From: Marinosulfonomonas sp.
GTDB taxonomy: Bacteria; Pseudomonadota; Alphaproteobacteria; Rhodobacterales; Rhodobacteraceae
DNA: 16,194 bases
Direction of reading: 5' to 3'
Assembly (NCBI GenBank): GCA_022712735.1
Contig: JAFLKA010000059.1
Coordinates: 1 to 16,194, forward strand
Shown here in pieces: positions 1 to 8,434 of the stretch (positions are counted from its first letter, which is position 1; each line of letters opens with the position of its first letter). A program made the translations under genes and the position numbers. The notes below the pieces were generated by a model that made no database searches, was not told the origin of the DNA, and saw nothing but the letters and a program-made list of their open reading frames with translations.

Positions 1-1236
1 GCCTTCAAAATCGCAAACCGCGATCATCTGGTCGATCAGGAATATCGGCTGATAATTGGCATAGACATTATCAATGGTTGGATATTTCTTTTTCAGCAGG
101 TGCACCAATGTGGCCTCGTCCAGCGCGATCTTTTTCTTGCGCGCGACCATGGCAAAGATTTTCAGGTAATCCTCCTGGATCGGCCCATCAATCTTGATTT
201 TAAAGAAAATCCGGCGCAGAGCCGCCTTATCGAAAATCTTGTTCGGGTGGAAGTTGGTCGAGAAGATCACCAATGTGTCAAACGGCACCTCGAATTTTTC
301 ACCCGATTGCAGGGCCAAAATATCTTTGCCTTCTTCCAGCGGAACAATCCATCTGTTGATCAGCGCCTGTGGCGGTTCGGCCTGTCGTCCAAGGTCATCC
401 ACGATGAATACGCCGCCAGTTGATTTCAACTGCAAGGGCGCCTGATAGGTGCGGGCGGTCGGGTTATAGACCAGATCGAGCATCTCAAGCGTCAACTCAC
501 CACCGGTGATAACTGTGGGCCGTTCGCAGCGCACGTAACGGGTGTCATAGCGGCTGCCGGTGCGGCGCAAGGAGTTGGGGTCATCCACCTGTTCCTCGGC
601 GGCGCTGTGCACAATCGGGTCATAAACCGTGATCACTTGCCCTGCATATTCCAGCGCGCGGGGCACGAAAATTTTGTCGCCAAGCGCATCGCGGATGCCG
701 TTTGAAATGGCGGATTTGCCGTTGCCGGGTGGTCCATACATTAAGACGGATCGCCCCGAGCTAACCGCAGGGCCAAGCTGATCCAGAAGGTTGTCAGGCA
801 AGATCAGGTGCCCCATCGCGCCGACCAGCTGGTCGCGGCTGATCTGGATGTTGCGGATTGACTGGCGCTCGACCTGTTCTTTGTAAACGTCGAGCGGCAC
901 CGGCATTGCGCCGTAATATTCGGATTGCGACAGGGCATCCAGCGTGCGCGATTTGCCAGCGTCGGTCAGCTGATAGCCCATTTCACTGCCTGAACCGGCA
1001 TGCATTGTGCCGGTAGCCTCTAGCAATTTTTGTTCGCGGGCCAGATCGAGCAATTCCTGCGTTACTGGAATGGGCAGGCAGATGGCCCCCGCAACATCCG
1101 AGACCAGTTCCAGATTCTGGCGAAACATGGTTTTCAAAAGGATGTCGCGCATCATCACCATCGAGAGGTTCATCTCGTTCATGCGACGCGGGGCTGGCGG
1201 GGGGGTAACGCCTGTAGTTTCCATATTCATGGTCAT
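1..1236 (-). CDS. AAA+ ATPase (MoxR-like ring ATPase type), 3' end outside the window
   Basis: 412 residues are visible and the frame stays open to the window edge, so the C-terminus is missing. Residues about 25-110 look like a helical, winged-helix-like domain. The ATPase core follows, with Walker A GPPGNGKS (168-175), Walker B VFIVDD (276-281), a sensor-1-like FSTN (325-328), and a paired-arginine RRIFF (341-345) that could supply the arginine finger. There is no signal peptide or membrane segment, so it should be cytosolic. I recognise this as a conserved alphaproteobacterial ATPase often found beside tad/TPR genes; its substrate is not known to me. In-frame ATG codons occur at 1236, 1230 and 1224. 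AGGT lies directly before the first and 6 nt before the second, so 1230 is as likely as 1236. It is transcribed divergently from the membrane protein at 1388. That it remodels a protein complex is an inference from the fold. Confidence 0.88.
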   Translation of the reverse strand, partial: MTMNMETTGVTPPPAPRRMNEMNLSMVMMRDILLKTMFRQNLELVSDVAGAICLPIPVTQELLDLAREQKLLEATGTMHAGSGSEMGYQLTDAGKSRTLDALSQSEYYGAMPVPLDVYKEQVERQSIRNIQISRDQLVGAMGHLILPDNLLDQLGPAVSSGRSVLMYGPPGNGKSAISNGIRDALGDKIFVPRALEYAGQVITVYDPIVHSAAEEQVDDPNSLRRTGSRYDTRYVRCERPTVITGGELTLEMLDLVYNPTARTYQAPLQLKSTGGVFIVDDLGRQAEPPQALINRWIVPLEEGKDILALQSGEKFEVPFDTLVIFSTNFHPNKIFDKAALRRIFFKIKIDGPIQEDYLKIFAMVARKKKIALDEATLVHLLKKKYPTIDNVYANYQPIFLIDQMIAVCDFEG

Positions 1237-1275
1237 ACCTGTTCTGCTAAGGGCTGTTTCTTATATTTTGTGGCG

Positions 1276-1304
1276 ATTCTACCGCTGATCGTGCGATTGG
1301 ACAA
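1276..1304 (-). promoter_or_regulatory. candidate sigma-70 promoter for the AAA+ ATPase gene
   Basis: On the minus strand a -35 TTGTCC (1299-1304) and a -10 TAGAAT (1276-1281) are separated by exactly 17 bp. They match the consensus at 4/6 and 5/6 positions. Transcription would start near 1269, giving a leader of about 30 nt before the ATG cluster at 1224-1236. I saw no equally good plus-strand promoter for the divergent gene in the same 151-bp intergenic region. Confidence 0.4.
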
Positions 1305-1387
1305 CAAAAACCGCCTTTGGCTTTTACATATGTTACGTTTGCCCGCTAATGTTGCTAAAAAATTAACAAACATAAACGGGGGCAGGG

Positions 1388-3016
1388 ATGAGCAGACCAA
1401 ATCCTGCGAAATTATTCAGTTTTTTAGCGATTGTGCTGGGGATGATGGGTGGACTGGCCACGCTAAAGGGCGGTCTATACATCGCCAAACACGAGGCCGA
1501 CACGCTGCATTTGCTGCAAATCGTGTTCCGTATGGACGCGGGCCAGTGGCCGCACCTTGATTTTATGACCCCGATCGGGGCGCTGGCCTATGCGCCGATT
1601 GCCTTTTTGGTCGGGCAGGGTATGGGCGTTGGCCATGCGGTGATCTATGCGCAGATTGCAATGGGGGCGGTGCTGCTGCCCGCTGCATGGTGGGTCGGTG
1701 TTAGCCGGATGCGGGGCGCTATGCCCTATCTGTTCGGTATGCTTGTGGTTGTTTTGGCCACAGCGCTGGCCTTTGGGCTGTCGGAAAGCTCGATCTCGAT
1801 TTCGATGCATTATAACCGATGGGCCTGGGCGATTTCATTTGTGGCCATCGCGATTGCGATGCTGCCGGCGTTGGGGCCTATACGCCAAGATATTGACGGT
1901 ATGATCCTCGGGGTTTGCATGGCGGCGCTGGTGTTGATCAAAGTCACCTATTTCGCGGCATTTGCGCCTGCGATTATTGTGGCTTTGGCGATGCGAAAAT
2001 CATACCGGACGTTGGGAATTGCCGTTGTTACGGGGCTTGTGATTGCAGCAATTGTCACCCTGTTTACCGGACTGGCGTTCTGGCAGGCCTATATGGCGGA
2101 TTTAATGCTGGTCGCGGGTTCTGGCGTGCGCCCGCAACCGGGCTTGCCGCTGGGCGTGATCGTTGCGTCACCGGCCTATCTTGCCGGGTCGGTGATTGCC
2201 TTTCTCGGGATCATGTTGCTGCGCCGGTCGGGTGAAGCCATTGGCGGTTTGGCGCTGTTGTTGCTGGTGCCGGGGTTCTTTTACGTCACCTTTCAAAATT
2301 TCGGTAATGATCCGCAATGGTTACCGATGCTGGCAATTTTGCTGATGACGCTACGCCCCGACGGTGCTGTGGATAATGGTGCGGGCTGGGATATGCGCGG
2401 TGCACTGACGATGGTGGGGGTTGCGGGTTTTGCCCTGTCTGCCCCGACATTTACCAATCTGGTATACAGCCCGCTGCGTCATTTAGGCCTGAACACAGCC
2501 AAATATGAATCGATCATGCTACGGACGGACCGGCATCAGGATTTGCAGGCGATATCGCTGCGGGTCTGGCGGCTGGACGGGCGTGTGGCGCTGGACGGGG
2601 ACGGGTCGGGGCTGGAACATCTGACGGATGCGGCGGGGCGCGAAGATGCGGTGACGCTGTTGGGTGAGCCGTTGCCGGATTGCGAGTTGAAACTGGGTTT
2701 GCCGGGCTGGATTGGCAGCATTGCAAAAGATCTGGAACAGGCCGGTCTGGCGCAGGGCAAGCGGCTGTTTGTGGCTGATATGTTTTCGAGCCATTGGCTG
2801 TTTGGCGATCTGGAACCGCTGATCAATGGCGCTCCGTGGTATTATGGCGGGCTGCCGGGGTTCGGTAGTGCCGACTATGTGCTGGTGCCGTTGTGTCCGG
2901 CCGAAGAGGGCATCCGTAGAACGGTGATAGAGGCGATTGCCGCGCGACCGGATGTGACCCTGAAGGAAATCCGCCGCACGTCGTTATATGTATTGCTGGA
3001 TATTGAGCGGCAATAA
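1388..3016 (+). CDS. polytopic membrane protein, probable GT-C-type glycosyltransferase
   Basis: 542 aa. About ten or eleven hydrophobic segments occur (roughly 10-32, 62-80, 84-103, 113-130, 145-162, 171-200, 208-228, 256-277, 284-302, 309-322 and 337-353). They are followed by a mostly soluble C-terminal domain of about 185 residues. After the first segment comes a loop with HEADTLHLLQ (35-44) and the pattern DAGQWPHLDFMTPIG (50-64). This resembles the first loop of GT-C enzymes (ArnT/RgtA-like, using polyprenyl-phosphate sugars), where acidic residues act in catalysis. The conserved-looking HYNRWAWA lies at 141-148. The start at 1388 has a purine-rich GGGGGCAGGG just upstream. It converges with cpaA, leaving only 36 bp between the stop codons and no clear terminator. 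The glycosyltransferase assignment rests on topology and the loop pattern. Another polyprenyl-linked envelope enzyme, or a membrane protein with no catalytic role, is possible. Confidence 0.6.
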   Translation: MSRPNPAKLFSFLAIVLGMMGGLATLKGGLYIAKHEADTLHLLQIVFRMDAGQWPHLDFMTPIGALAYAPIAFLVGQGMGVGHAVIYAQIAMGAVLLPAAWWVGVSRMRGAMPYLFGMLVVVLATALAFGLSESSISISMHYNRWAWAISFVAIAIAMLPALGPIRQDIDGMILGVCMAALVLIKVTYFAAFAPAIIVALAMRKSYRTLGIAVVTGLVIAAIVTLFTGLAFWQAYMADLMLVAGSGVRPQPGLPLGVIVASPAYLAGSVIAFLGIMLLRRSGEAIGGLALLLLVPGFFYVTFQNFGNDPQWLPMLAILLMTLRPDGAVDNGAGWDMRGALTMVGVAGFALSAPTFTNLVYSPLRHLGLNTAKYESIMLRTDRHQDLQAISLRVWRLDGRVALDGDGSGLEHLTDAAGREDAVTLLGEPLPDCELKLGLPGWIGSIAKDLEQAGLAQGKRLFVADMFSSHWLFGDLEPLINGAPWYYGGLPGFGSADYVLVPLCPAEEGIRRTVIEAIAARPDVTLKEIRRTSLYVLLDIERQ

Positions 3017-3052
3017 CTGATGGCGCAGGATTAAGAGGTCCTGACCCTAAGG

Positions 3053-3553
3053 TTACGAGCCGTAAGCCACACCGAGCGCCAGATAGGCAATCAGTGTACC
3101 ACCAAGGGCGAAACCCATTGGAAAGTCCTTATTGCCCCAGCTTTCCCAGTTTGGCGTAAGCTTGCGCACCGTCTTGCTGCGTTGGAATAAGCGGTGGGTG
3201 ATCAGGGCGGCGATGATAACAGCTGACAATAGATATGCCATTCGCGCAGCATCGCCCCAAGCCACAAAAGGGGCCATTGCAGCGGCGAATTTGGCATCAC
3301 CGGCCCCCAGAAACCCAAGGGCGCTAAACACAAACCCGATGGCCAGTATCACCACCAGATGCAGCAGTCGCCATGTGTAGACATCAAAGGGCAGCGCAAT
3401 CAGGCCAACGCCCAGAAAAACCGCCAACAGGGCCAGAACGGCCATGTTGGGAATTTTCATGAACTTCATGTCGCTCCAGGCAACCCAGATTGCAATGGGA
3501 ATTGCAAAGGGCAAAAACCACAGGGCGGACGATGCTGTAATGACCATTTCCAT
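3053..3553 (-). CDS. cpaA: prepilin peptidase CpaA/TadV
   Basis: 166 aa integral membrane aspartyl protease of the A24A type IV prepilin peptidase family. It cleaves the leader of Flp pilin and TadE/F-like pseudopilins at the cytoplasmic face of the inner membrane. The two expected catalytic aspartates are visible: Asp28 in WSDMKFMKIPN and Asp86 in GAGDAK (the GxGD motif). The length fits the short Tad-type enzymes, which lack the N-terminal methyltransferase domain of PilD. Several membrane segments flank these motifs. It is the last gene of the operon. Its ATG overlaps the stop of the upstream tadD-like gene in a TAATG arrangement, so translation is probably coupled, which also favours this start over the ATG two codons later. 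Its substrates are not encoded in this window. Confidence 0.92.
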   Translation of the reverse strand: MEMVITASSALWFLPFAIPIAIWVAWSDMKFMKIPNMAVLALLAVFLGVGLIALPFDVYTWRLLHLVVILAIGFVFSALGFLGAGDAKFAAAMAPFVAWGDAARMAYLLSAVIIAALITHRLFQRSKTVRKLTPNWESWGNKDFPMGFALGGTLIAYLALGVAYGS

Positions 3554-4410
3554 TAGTTGGTTACGTTGTTTTCTAACGCATTTAGCGAACGCACAGCGGC
3601 CTCGAAATGTTGCGGGTGGGTGTCGATTGCGTCTTTCAACAGGCCTTTGCCAGTGGAGACATCACCTTGTTTGATCGCGGTCAGGGCCAGCGAGTGCAGC
3701 AATTGCGCCCGCTCAATCTGGGACATCGGAATGACGGGCAGAGTGTAATTGCGTTGTGCACCTCGCGCCAGAACCAGATTGTTTTTGGCGGTGAACAGGT
3801 CTTTATTATACGACAGCGCCTCGCCAAACAGCCGTTCAGCATCCTTGTAATCACCGCGGGTCAATTTGGAATAGCCCCAGTTGTTCAAAACACTGCCCGG
3901 ATTGGTGGTCAGACCAATAGCGGTTTCATAAAAACTGTCGGCTTTTTTCCAGTCCTGGTTACTGTCGGCAACCATCGCCTCGAGCCGGTAGCGTTTATAG
4001 GTTTCGTGGGTCGGTGGCACGCGGTCCAACTCGGCCTTGGCTTTCTTCCATTCACCAGCCCGGATCAGGGCACCAGCCAGTTCAACGCGGTCCTCGTTGG
4101 TATTTTCTTCGTGGGCGACAACCTTGGTCCAGGCAGCTACGGCCTCGGTCGGGTGTTTGGCACGGATCAGGGATTTGGCCAGCCCGCGTTGCAGGTCAAT
4201 CCGGTCGGGATTGTCAGCGCTGGCTTTACGGAAATAGGTCACGGCCTCGTTCGGGTCGGCAACGGTCAGCATGATATTGCTGAGATTGCTTTCATCAATG
4301 ACGTTCAGGTCCTTGAGGGTGCGATTTACATCGGATTTGCCTGAATTTCCACATGCGGACAGGGTTAACGTGCCTGTAAGGCACAGGGAAACAAGAATAG
4401 GGTGGCGCAT
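3553..4410 (-). CDS. tadD: TadD-like TPR lipoprotein of the Tad pilus
   Basis: 285 aa. A short basic start and hydrophobic stretch end in the lipobox LSAC, with Cys20 as the lipidated residue, so it is expected to be a membrane-anchored periplasmic lipoprotein. The rest is mainly helical tetratricopeptide repeats, at roughly residues 46-70, 73-100, 106-130, 140-168, 173-203 and 235-265. TadD proteins are TPR lipoproteins needed for Tad pilus biogenesis, and are thought to help the secretin assemble or localise, like PilF/PilW in type IV pili. AAGGA about 8 nt upstream supports the start. It lies 30 nt after a shorter TPR lipoprotein gene and overlaps cpaA by one base. TPR proteins diverge fast, so the name rests on the context and lipobox as much as on sequence. 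Confidence 0.82.
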   Translation of the reverse strand: MRHPILVSLCLTGTLTLSACGNSGKSDVNRTLKDLNVIDESNLSNIMLTVADPNEAVTYFRKASADNPDRIDLQRGLAKSLIRAKHPTEAVAAWTKVVAHEENTNEDRVELAGALIRAGEWKKAKAELDRVPPTHETYKRYRLEAMVADSNQDWKKADSFYETAIGLTTNPGSVLNNWGYSKLTRGDYKDAERLFGEALSYNKDLFTAKNNLVLARGAQRNYTLPVIPMSQIERAQLLHSLALTAIKQGDVSTGKGLLKDAIDTHPQHFEAAVRSLNALENNVTN

Positions 4411-4440
4411 TTGTGCGTCCTTTTTGCTGCTCGAACCTAC

Positions 4441-5010
4441 TTATGGTGTGGAAAGAAGCAGGTATTCCCCGCCTCCTCGCCGTACCAACGAGAAATTATT
4501 ATACTCATCATCGTCAACATACTCGGTTTGATTGGTTTTTGCGATAGCCAAGCGTAAATTGTCACGAATGGAGTCACTTTCGCCACTATCGAGCGCATAT
4601 GCGGTCTGAAAGACACGCATTGCTTCGCCGGTTTTGCCGCGCTCCATCATAACAACGCCCAGATTGTTCCACGCAGGGGCGAATTTAGCGTCCTCATCGA
4701 CGGCTTGGCGTAACAGTTTTTCGGCTTGGCCAAGGCGCCCCAGTTTCAGGTTGGCCGAACCAAGGGCGCTGTAGATGTCGGCATTCAGGCCCAGTTTTCC
4801 TGCGGCGCGGTAATATGCCTTGAGCGCCAGCTCGTATTCGCCTGCCGCCATCAGGCGATGCCCGACGATCAGCCCGTCAACGGATTGTTTGCGGGTTGGA
4901 TGCCCGGTGGGGGCGTAAGGATTGCCATCGGAACGACCGAAACCGCCCGCGGAATCGCAGGCGGCTGTAAGGCTAAGCGCCAGTATGAGACCCACCCATT
5001 TTTGCTTCAT
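4441..5010 (-). CDS. small TPR lipoprotein, second TadD-like protein
   Basis: 189 aa. The N-terminus MKQKWVGLILALSLTAAC is a lipoprotein signal with Cys18 as the probable lipidated residue. About three TPR units follow at residues 50-150, for example ALGSANLKLGRLGQAEKLL and AWNNLGVVMMERGKTGEAM. The acidic stretch YVDDDEYNNF and a short glycine-containing tail close the protein. It is likely a periplasmic scaffold working with the larger TPR lipoprotein encoded next. It starts 3 bp after the tadC stop codon, with no clear Shine-Dalgarno sequence of its own, so translational coupling to tadC is likely. The two TPR lipoproteins are not close copies, so they may have separate roles. I give no gene symbol because either could be called tadD. 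Confidence 0.82.
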   Translation of the reverse strand: MKQKWVGLILALSLTAACDSAGGFGRSDGNPYAPTGHPTRKQSVDGLIVGHRLMAAGEYELALKAYYRAAGKLGLNADIYSALGSANLKLGRLGQAEKLLRQAVDEDAKFAPAWNNLGVVMMERGKTGEAMRVFQTAYALDSGESDSIRDNLRLAIAKTNQTEYVDDDEYNNFSLVRRGGGEYLLLSTP

Positions 5011-5013
5011 CCG

Positions 5014-5997
5014 TTAAAAATTCGCACCTGCCAACATGGTAGACATGCCGTAAACCGAGGGGCCAATCAGAATGATCAGCAACGGTGGCAATGTCAGCAT
5101 CATTGTGGCGAGTGTCATTTTGGTTGGCAACTTGTTTGCCTTTTCTTCGGCCCGCATCACGCGTTTATCGCGCATTTCGGCAGAAAAGACACGCAAAGCA
5201 TCGGCAACCGACGTCCCGAAGCTGGCGGATTGGATCAACACGGTCACGAACGAGGCCACATCAGGCACGCCAACGCGCTCAGACATATCGCGCAAAACAC
5301 TGATCCGGTCCTTACCGGCCTTCATTTCCTGCGTCACGATTGAAAATTCATCGGCCAGTGCTGGAAACCCGGCGCGGATTTCTGCGGCAACGCGGATGAT
5401 CGATTGGTCCAGAGACTGGCCAGCCTCGACACATACAAGCATCATATCAAGCGCGTCTGGAAAGCCGTTGATGATTTCCTCTTCGCGTTTTTGTTTGCGC
5501 TTAGTGACCCAGTATTTCGGAGCCATATACCCGATCACACCCGGAACAAGGATGCTGATGATCATCGACTTTGTTGTTTGGTCGTCAGTAGCACCCAGGG
5601 TCAACGCATAGACGGTGCCCGCGGCCAAGAAACCCAGCCCAAGGATAAATTGCATAAAGTGGAAGGTGCGGACCGCCGTTTTTGACGAATAACCGGCCTG
5701 CAACAGTTTCAGGCGGATCGCGGAATATTCTTCCTCGTCCTTTGGTTCAAGAAAGTCAGCGTATTTATCGAGCTTGTCTGTGCCTTGTGACTGGCGCAGT
5801 TTGGTTTCGGCACCCATCTGGGCATTACGGGCGGCGTTTGTTTTGCGCATCCTGTCCAGCGGATCTTCTTTCTTGTTCATCAGAAGCGGGATCGTCAGCA
5901 GCATCAGGAACATGCCCAATATGCCAACAGCCAACAGTGGCCCGAATTCGCCGAAGTTATCGGTGAGAGTTGTATTGATTGATTCTAGAAAACCCAT
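5014..5997 (-). CDS. tadC: Tad pilus inner-membrane platform protein TadC
   Basis: 327 aa, GspF/PilC superfamily (type II secretion F domain). One membrane segment lies near 20-40 and hydrophobic stretches lie near 112-158. A cytosolic F domain spans about 180-290, with the characteristic FPDALDMMLVCVEAGQSLDQSI (from 179) and SFGTSVADALRVFSAEMRDKR (from 259). A C-terminal membrane segment is near 296-320. With TadB it forms the inner-membrane platform that passes motion from the CpaF ATPase to pilin subunits. AGGGGGAAACG upstream of the ATG is a strong ribosome binding site. It lies 12 bp after tadB and 3 bp before the small TPR gene, in the middle of the operon. The length is usual for the family. 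Confidence 0.93.
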   Translation of the reverse strand: MGFLESINTTLTDNFGEFGPLLAVGILGMFLMLLTIPLLMNKKEDPLDRMRKTNAARNAQMGAETKLRQSQGTDKLDKYADFLEPKDEEEYSAIRLKLLQAGYSSKTAVRTFHFMQFILGLGFLAAGTVYALTLGATDDQTTKSMIISILVPGVIGYMAPKYWVTKRKQKREEEIINGFPDALDMMLVCVEAGQSLDQSIIRVAAEIRAGFPALADEFSIVTQEMKAGKDRISVLRDMSERVGVPDVASFVTVLIQSASFGTSVADALRVFSAEMRDKRVMRAEEKANKLPTKMTLATMMLTLPPLLIILIGPSVYGMSTMLAGANF

Positions 5998-6009
5998 AAT
6001 CGTTTCCCC

Positions 6010-6978
6010 CTATACCTTAATATTCACAAGTATTTTCATAACGAAAACATTGACGATTAGAAACGCGGCCACCACCAGACAAGCAGGAACAAAATAGGGT
6101 GTTTCCATAACTTCGTCGTAGTAATCCGGTTTTGCCAGATTGATGGCGATCAGCGCCAGCAGCGGGAATCCGGACAGGAACGAGCCTGACCATTGCGCCT
6201 CGGCTGTAATCGCTTTCACCTGACGGAACAGTTTGAAGCGCGAGCGGATCACCTTGGACAACCCGTGCAGGATTTCGGCCAGATTACCGCCCGATTGTTG
6301 CTGGATCGTCACCGCCACCGCAAGGAAGCGTAGATCCTGCAATTCGAGACGTTCGGCCATGTCTTTCAGGGCTTCACCCACATCACGGCCATAGGTGCTC
6401 TCGTCAGCAATCACACCCATTTCAGTGCCCAATGGATCGGGGATTTCTTTGGCGACAATGGCCAGAGTTGCGGTGAACGGATGACCAACACGCAAGGAGC
6501 GCACCATCAGCTCAATTGCATCTGGCAACTGCTCTTCCAGCATTGAAATGCGTTTTTTGGCCTTGTTGTTAACCCAGACAAAGACCGAGCCGATGCCCAT
6601 CACCACAGAAAGAGCGGCACGAACCGGCGGCGAGGTGCTGGTTCCAACTGTCATGCCAACAAAGGCAAGCGCCCCAAGCCCGATCATCAGCATAATCAGT
6701 TGCATTGGCGAAAAAGCGATGTTGGCCCTTTGCGCCTTGCGGGCCAGGATCGAATATAGCGGGATCGAGTTGGCCTTTAGGTGTTGGCTCATCTCCTTGC
6801 GGAGTTTGTCCAGAACCTGCTCACGGCGCCCGCCTTTTTCCAGCATTTCCAGGCGGCGGTTCACCTTGCTGTTCAGGCTGATAGATTTGCCAAAAACCGT
6901 CAGGTAAATCCCCTCGACCAGCAACAGGACGGCAACAAAGATCAGGCCGTAGATGATGAATTCTGCGTTAATGGACAT
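6010..6978 (-). CDS. tadB: Tad pilus inner-membrane platform protein TadB
   Basis: 322 aa, paralogous to TadC and also of the F-domain superfamily. An N-terminal membrane segment lies at about 8-28 and a second hydrophobic region at about 92-136. The F domain covers about 150-265, with LPDAIELMVRSLRVGHPF (151-168), YGRDVGEALKDMAERL (196-211) and QQQSGGNLAEIL (226-237). C-terminal membrane segments are near 268-282 and 297-318. TadB is part of the inner-membrane platform of the Flp pilus machine, partnered with TadC and the CpaF motor. The GGAG that serves as ribosome binding site lies across the cpaF stop codon, 5 bp separate the two genes, and tight co-translation is expected. Confidence 0.93.
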   Translation of the reverse strand: MSINAEFIIYGLIFVAVLLLVEGIYLTVFGKSISLNSKVNRRLEMLEKGGRREQVLDKLRKEMSQHLKANSIPLYSILARKAQRANIAFSPMQLIMLMIGLGALAFVGMTVGTSTSPPVRAALSVVMGIGSVFVWVNNKAKKRISMLEEQLPDAIELMVRSLRVGHPFTATLAIVAKEIPDPLGTEMGVIADESTYGRDVGEALKDMAERLELQDLRFLAVAVTIQQQSGGNLAEILHGLSKVIRSRFKLFRQVKAITAEAQWSGSFLSGFPLLALIAINLAKPDYYDEVMETPYFVPACLVVAAFLIVNVFVMKILVNIKV

Positions 6979-6983
6979 TGTGT

Positions 6984-8414
6984 TTACTCCGCCGCAAAGG
7001 GTTCGAATAGGGATGCAGGCAAATCATAGCCCCACATGCGGAACCGTTCGGAATAATGCGAACGAACGCCTGTGGCGGTGAAATGCCCAAGGATTTTGTT
7101 TTCCGGTGTCAGGCCGACGCGCTGGAATTTGAAAACTTCCTGCATGGAAATAACGTCGCCCTCCATCCCGGTAATTTCGGTGATCGATGTCATCCGGCGT
7201 GAACCATCCTGCAAGCGCGAGACCTGCACGATCAGATTTACAGCCGATGCAATCTGGCTGCGCACGGCCTTTAGCGGCATTTCAATGCCAGCCATCGCAA
7301 TCATATTTTCCATCCGCGACACACCATCGCGCGCCGAGTTGGCGTGGATTGTGGTCATGGAACCATCGTGGCCGGTGTTCATCGCCTGCAACATGTCGAT
7401 AACTTCTTCGCCACGGGTTTCCCCGACGATAATCCGGTCCGGACGCATCCGCAGGGCGTTTTTCATACAGTCGCGCGGGCTTACCGCGCCTTTGCCTTCA
7501 ACGTTCGGCGGGCGGCTTTCCATCCGGCCAACGTGGGTTTGTTGCAGTTGAAGCTCGGCCGTATCCTCGATCGTTAGGATGCGTTCGGCATTATCAATGA
7601 AAGACGACAGGGCATTCAGCGCGGTGGTTTTACCAGAGCCGGTGCCGCCTGATACGATGATATTCAGACGACAGGCCACGGCGGCCTGAAGGTAGGCGGC
7701 CATTTCCTCGGAAAAGGCGCCAAAGGATACCAAATCATCAATGCCCAGTTTGTCTTTCTTGAACTTACGAATGGACACCAGCGATCCATCCACCGCAATC
7801 GGCGGCACCATGGCGTTGAACCGCGAGCCATCGGCTAGCCGCGCATCCACATAGGGGTTGGATTCATCCACACGACGGCCAACGGCCGATACGATTTTGT
7901 CGATGATCCGCATCAGGTGCTTTTCATCCTTGAAGGTGATGGTGCTCAGTTCCAGCTTGCCATCGCGCTCGACGAAAATCTGTTTCGGGCCGTTGATTAG
8001 AATATCGTTGACAGTTTCGTCTTTCAACAGCGGCTCGATCGGGCCAAGGCCCGTCACTTCGTCAAACAGTTCCTGATAAAGATGGGCACGCTCGTCGCGG
8101 GTTAGGACCACGCTCATTCCTTCCAGCGCCTCTGATGCGATGGCGTTGATTTCGGCGCGCAGATCCTTTTCAGACGCATTTCCCAGCGCTGACAGGTTCA
8201 GGTTGTCCAGCAATTCCTTGTGCAGTTCCAGCCGGACTTCGGCCAGACGATCTTTGCGCTTTACCTCTTTGTCTGCAGGCGCAATTGCTGTTTCGGCCAT
8301 CGAGGCCTTGCGCAGGCTTTTTATCTTCTCGACTGGCTGGGTTGCTGGCATAGCCGCTGCAACGGCTTTGGCCGAGGCGTTGTTGCCTTCAGACTTTTTA
8401 TAACGCGAGAACAT
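6984..8414 (-). CDS. cpaF: Tad pilus motor ATPase CpaF/TadA
   Basis: 476 aa secretion ATPase of the GspE/VirB11 superfamily. It forms a cytosolic hexamer that powers pilus assembly, and in related systems retraction, at the TadB/TadC platform. A variable lysine-rich N-terminus covers about 1-60. The helical N-domain with [20 protein letters not shown] (119-138) follows. The core has Walker A GGTGSGKT (256-263), an Asp-box-like TIEDTAEL (281-288), Walker [12 protein letters not shown] (327-337) and the His box [13 protein letters not shown] (348-360). All key residues of an active ATPase are present, in contrast to its upstream neighbour CpaE. AAGGGAAGCC precedes the ATG. It starts 20 bp after cpaE and ends 5 bp before tadB. 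The length is typical. Confidence 0.96.
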   Translation of the reverse strand: MFSRYKKSEGNNASAKAVAAAMPATQPVEKIKSLRKASMAETAIAPADKEVKRKDRLAEVRLELHKELLDNLNLSALGNASEKDLRAEINAIASEALEGMSVVLTRDERAHLYQELFDEVTGLGPIEPLLKDETVNDILINGPKQIFVERDGKLELSTITFKDEKHLMRIIDKIVSAVGRRVDESNPYVDARLADGSRFNAMVPPIAVDGSLVSIRKFKKDKLGIDDLVSFGAFSEEMAAYLQAAVACRLNIIVSGGTGSGKTTALNALSSFIDNAERILTIEDTAELQLQQTHVGRMESRPPNVEGKGAVSPRDCMKNALRMRPDRIIVGETRGEEVIDMLQAMNTGHDGSMTTIHANSARDGVSRMENMIAMAGIEMPLKAVRSQIASAVNLIVQVSRLQDGSRRMTSITEITGMEGDVISMQEVFKFQRVGLTPENKILGHFTATGVRSHYSERFRMWGYDLPASLFEPFAAE

Positions 8415-8434
8415 GCTGGCTTCCCTTTTCTATA

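Noticed and set aside
3017..3060. Bidirectional terminator between the convergent membrane-protein gene and cpaA
   Set aside because: GGTC/GACC arms have only a 2-nt loop, and TTACG/CGTAA lies at the cpaA end without a T-tract; neither is convincing.
3607..4344. Long plus-strand frame (245 codons) opposite the tadD-like gene
   Set aside because: It is antisense to a clear lipoprotein with TPRs and a ribosome binding site; the frame stays open because of codon bias on the other strand.
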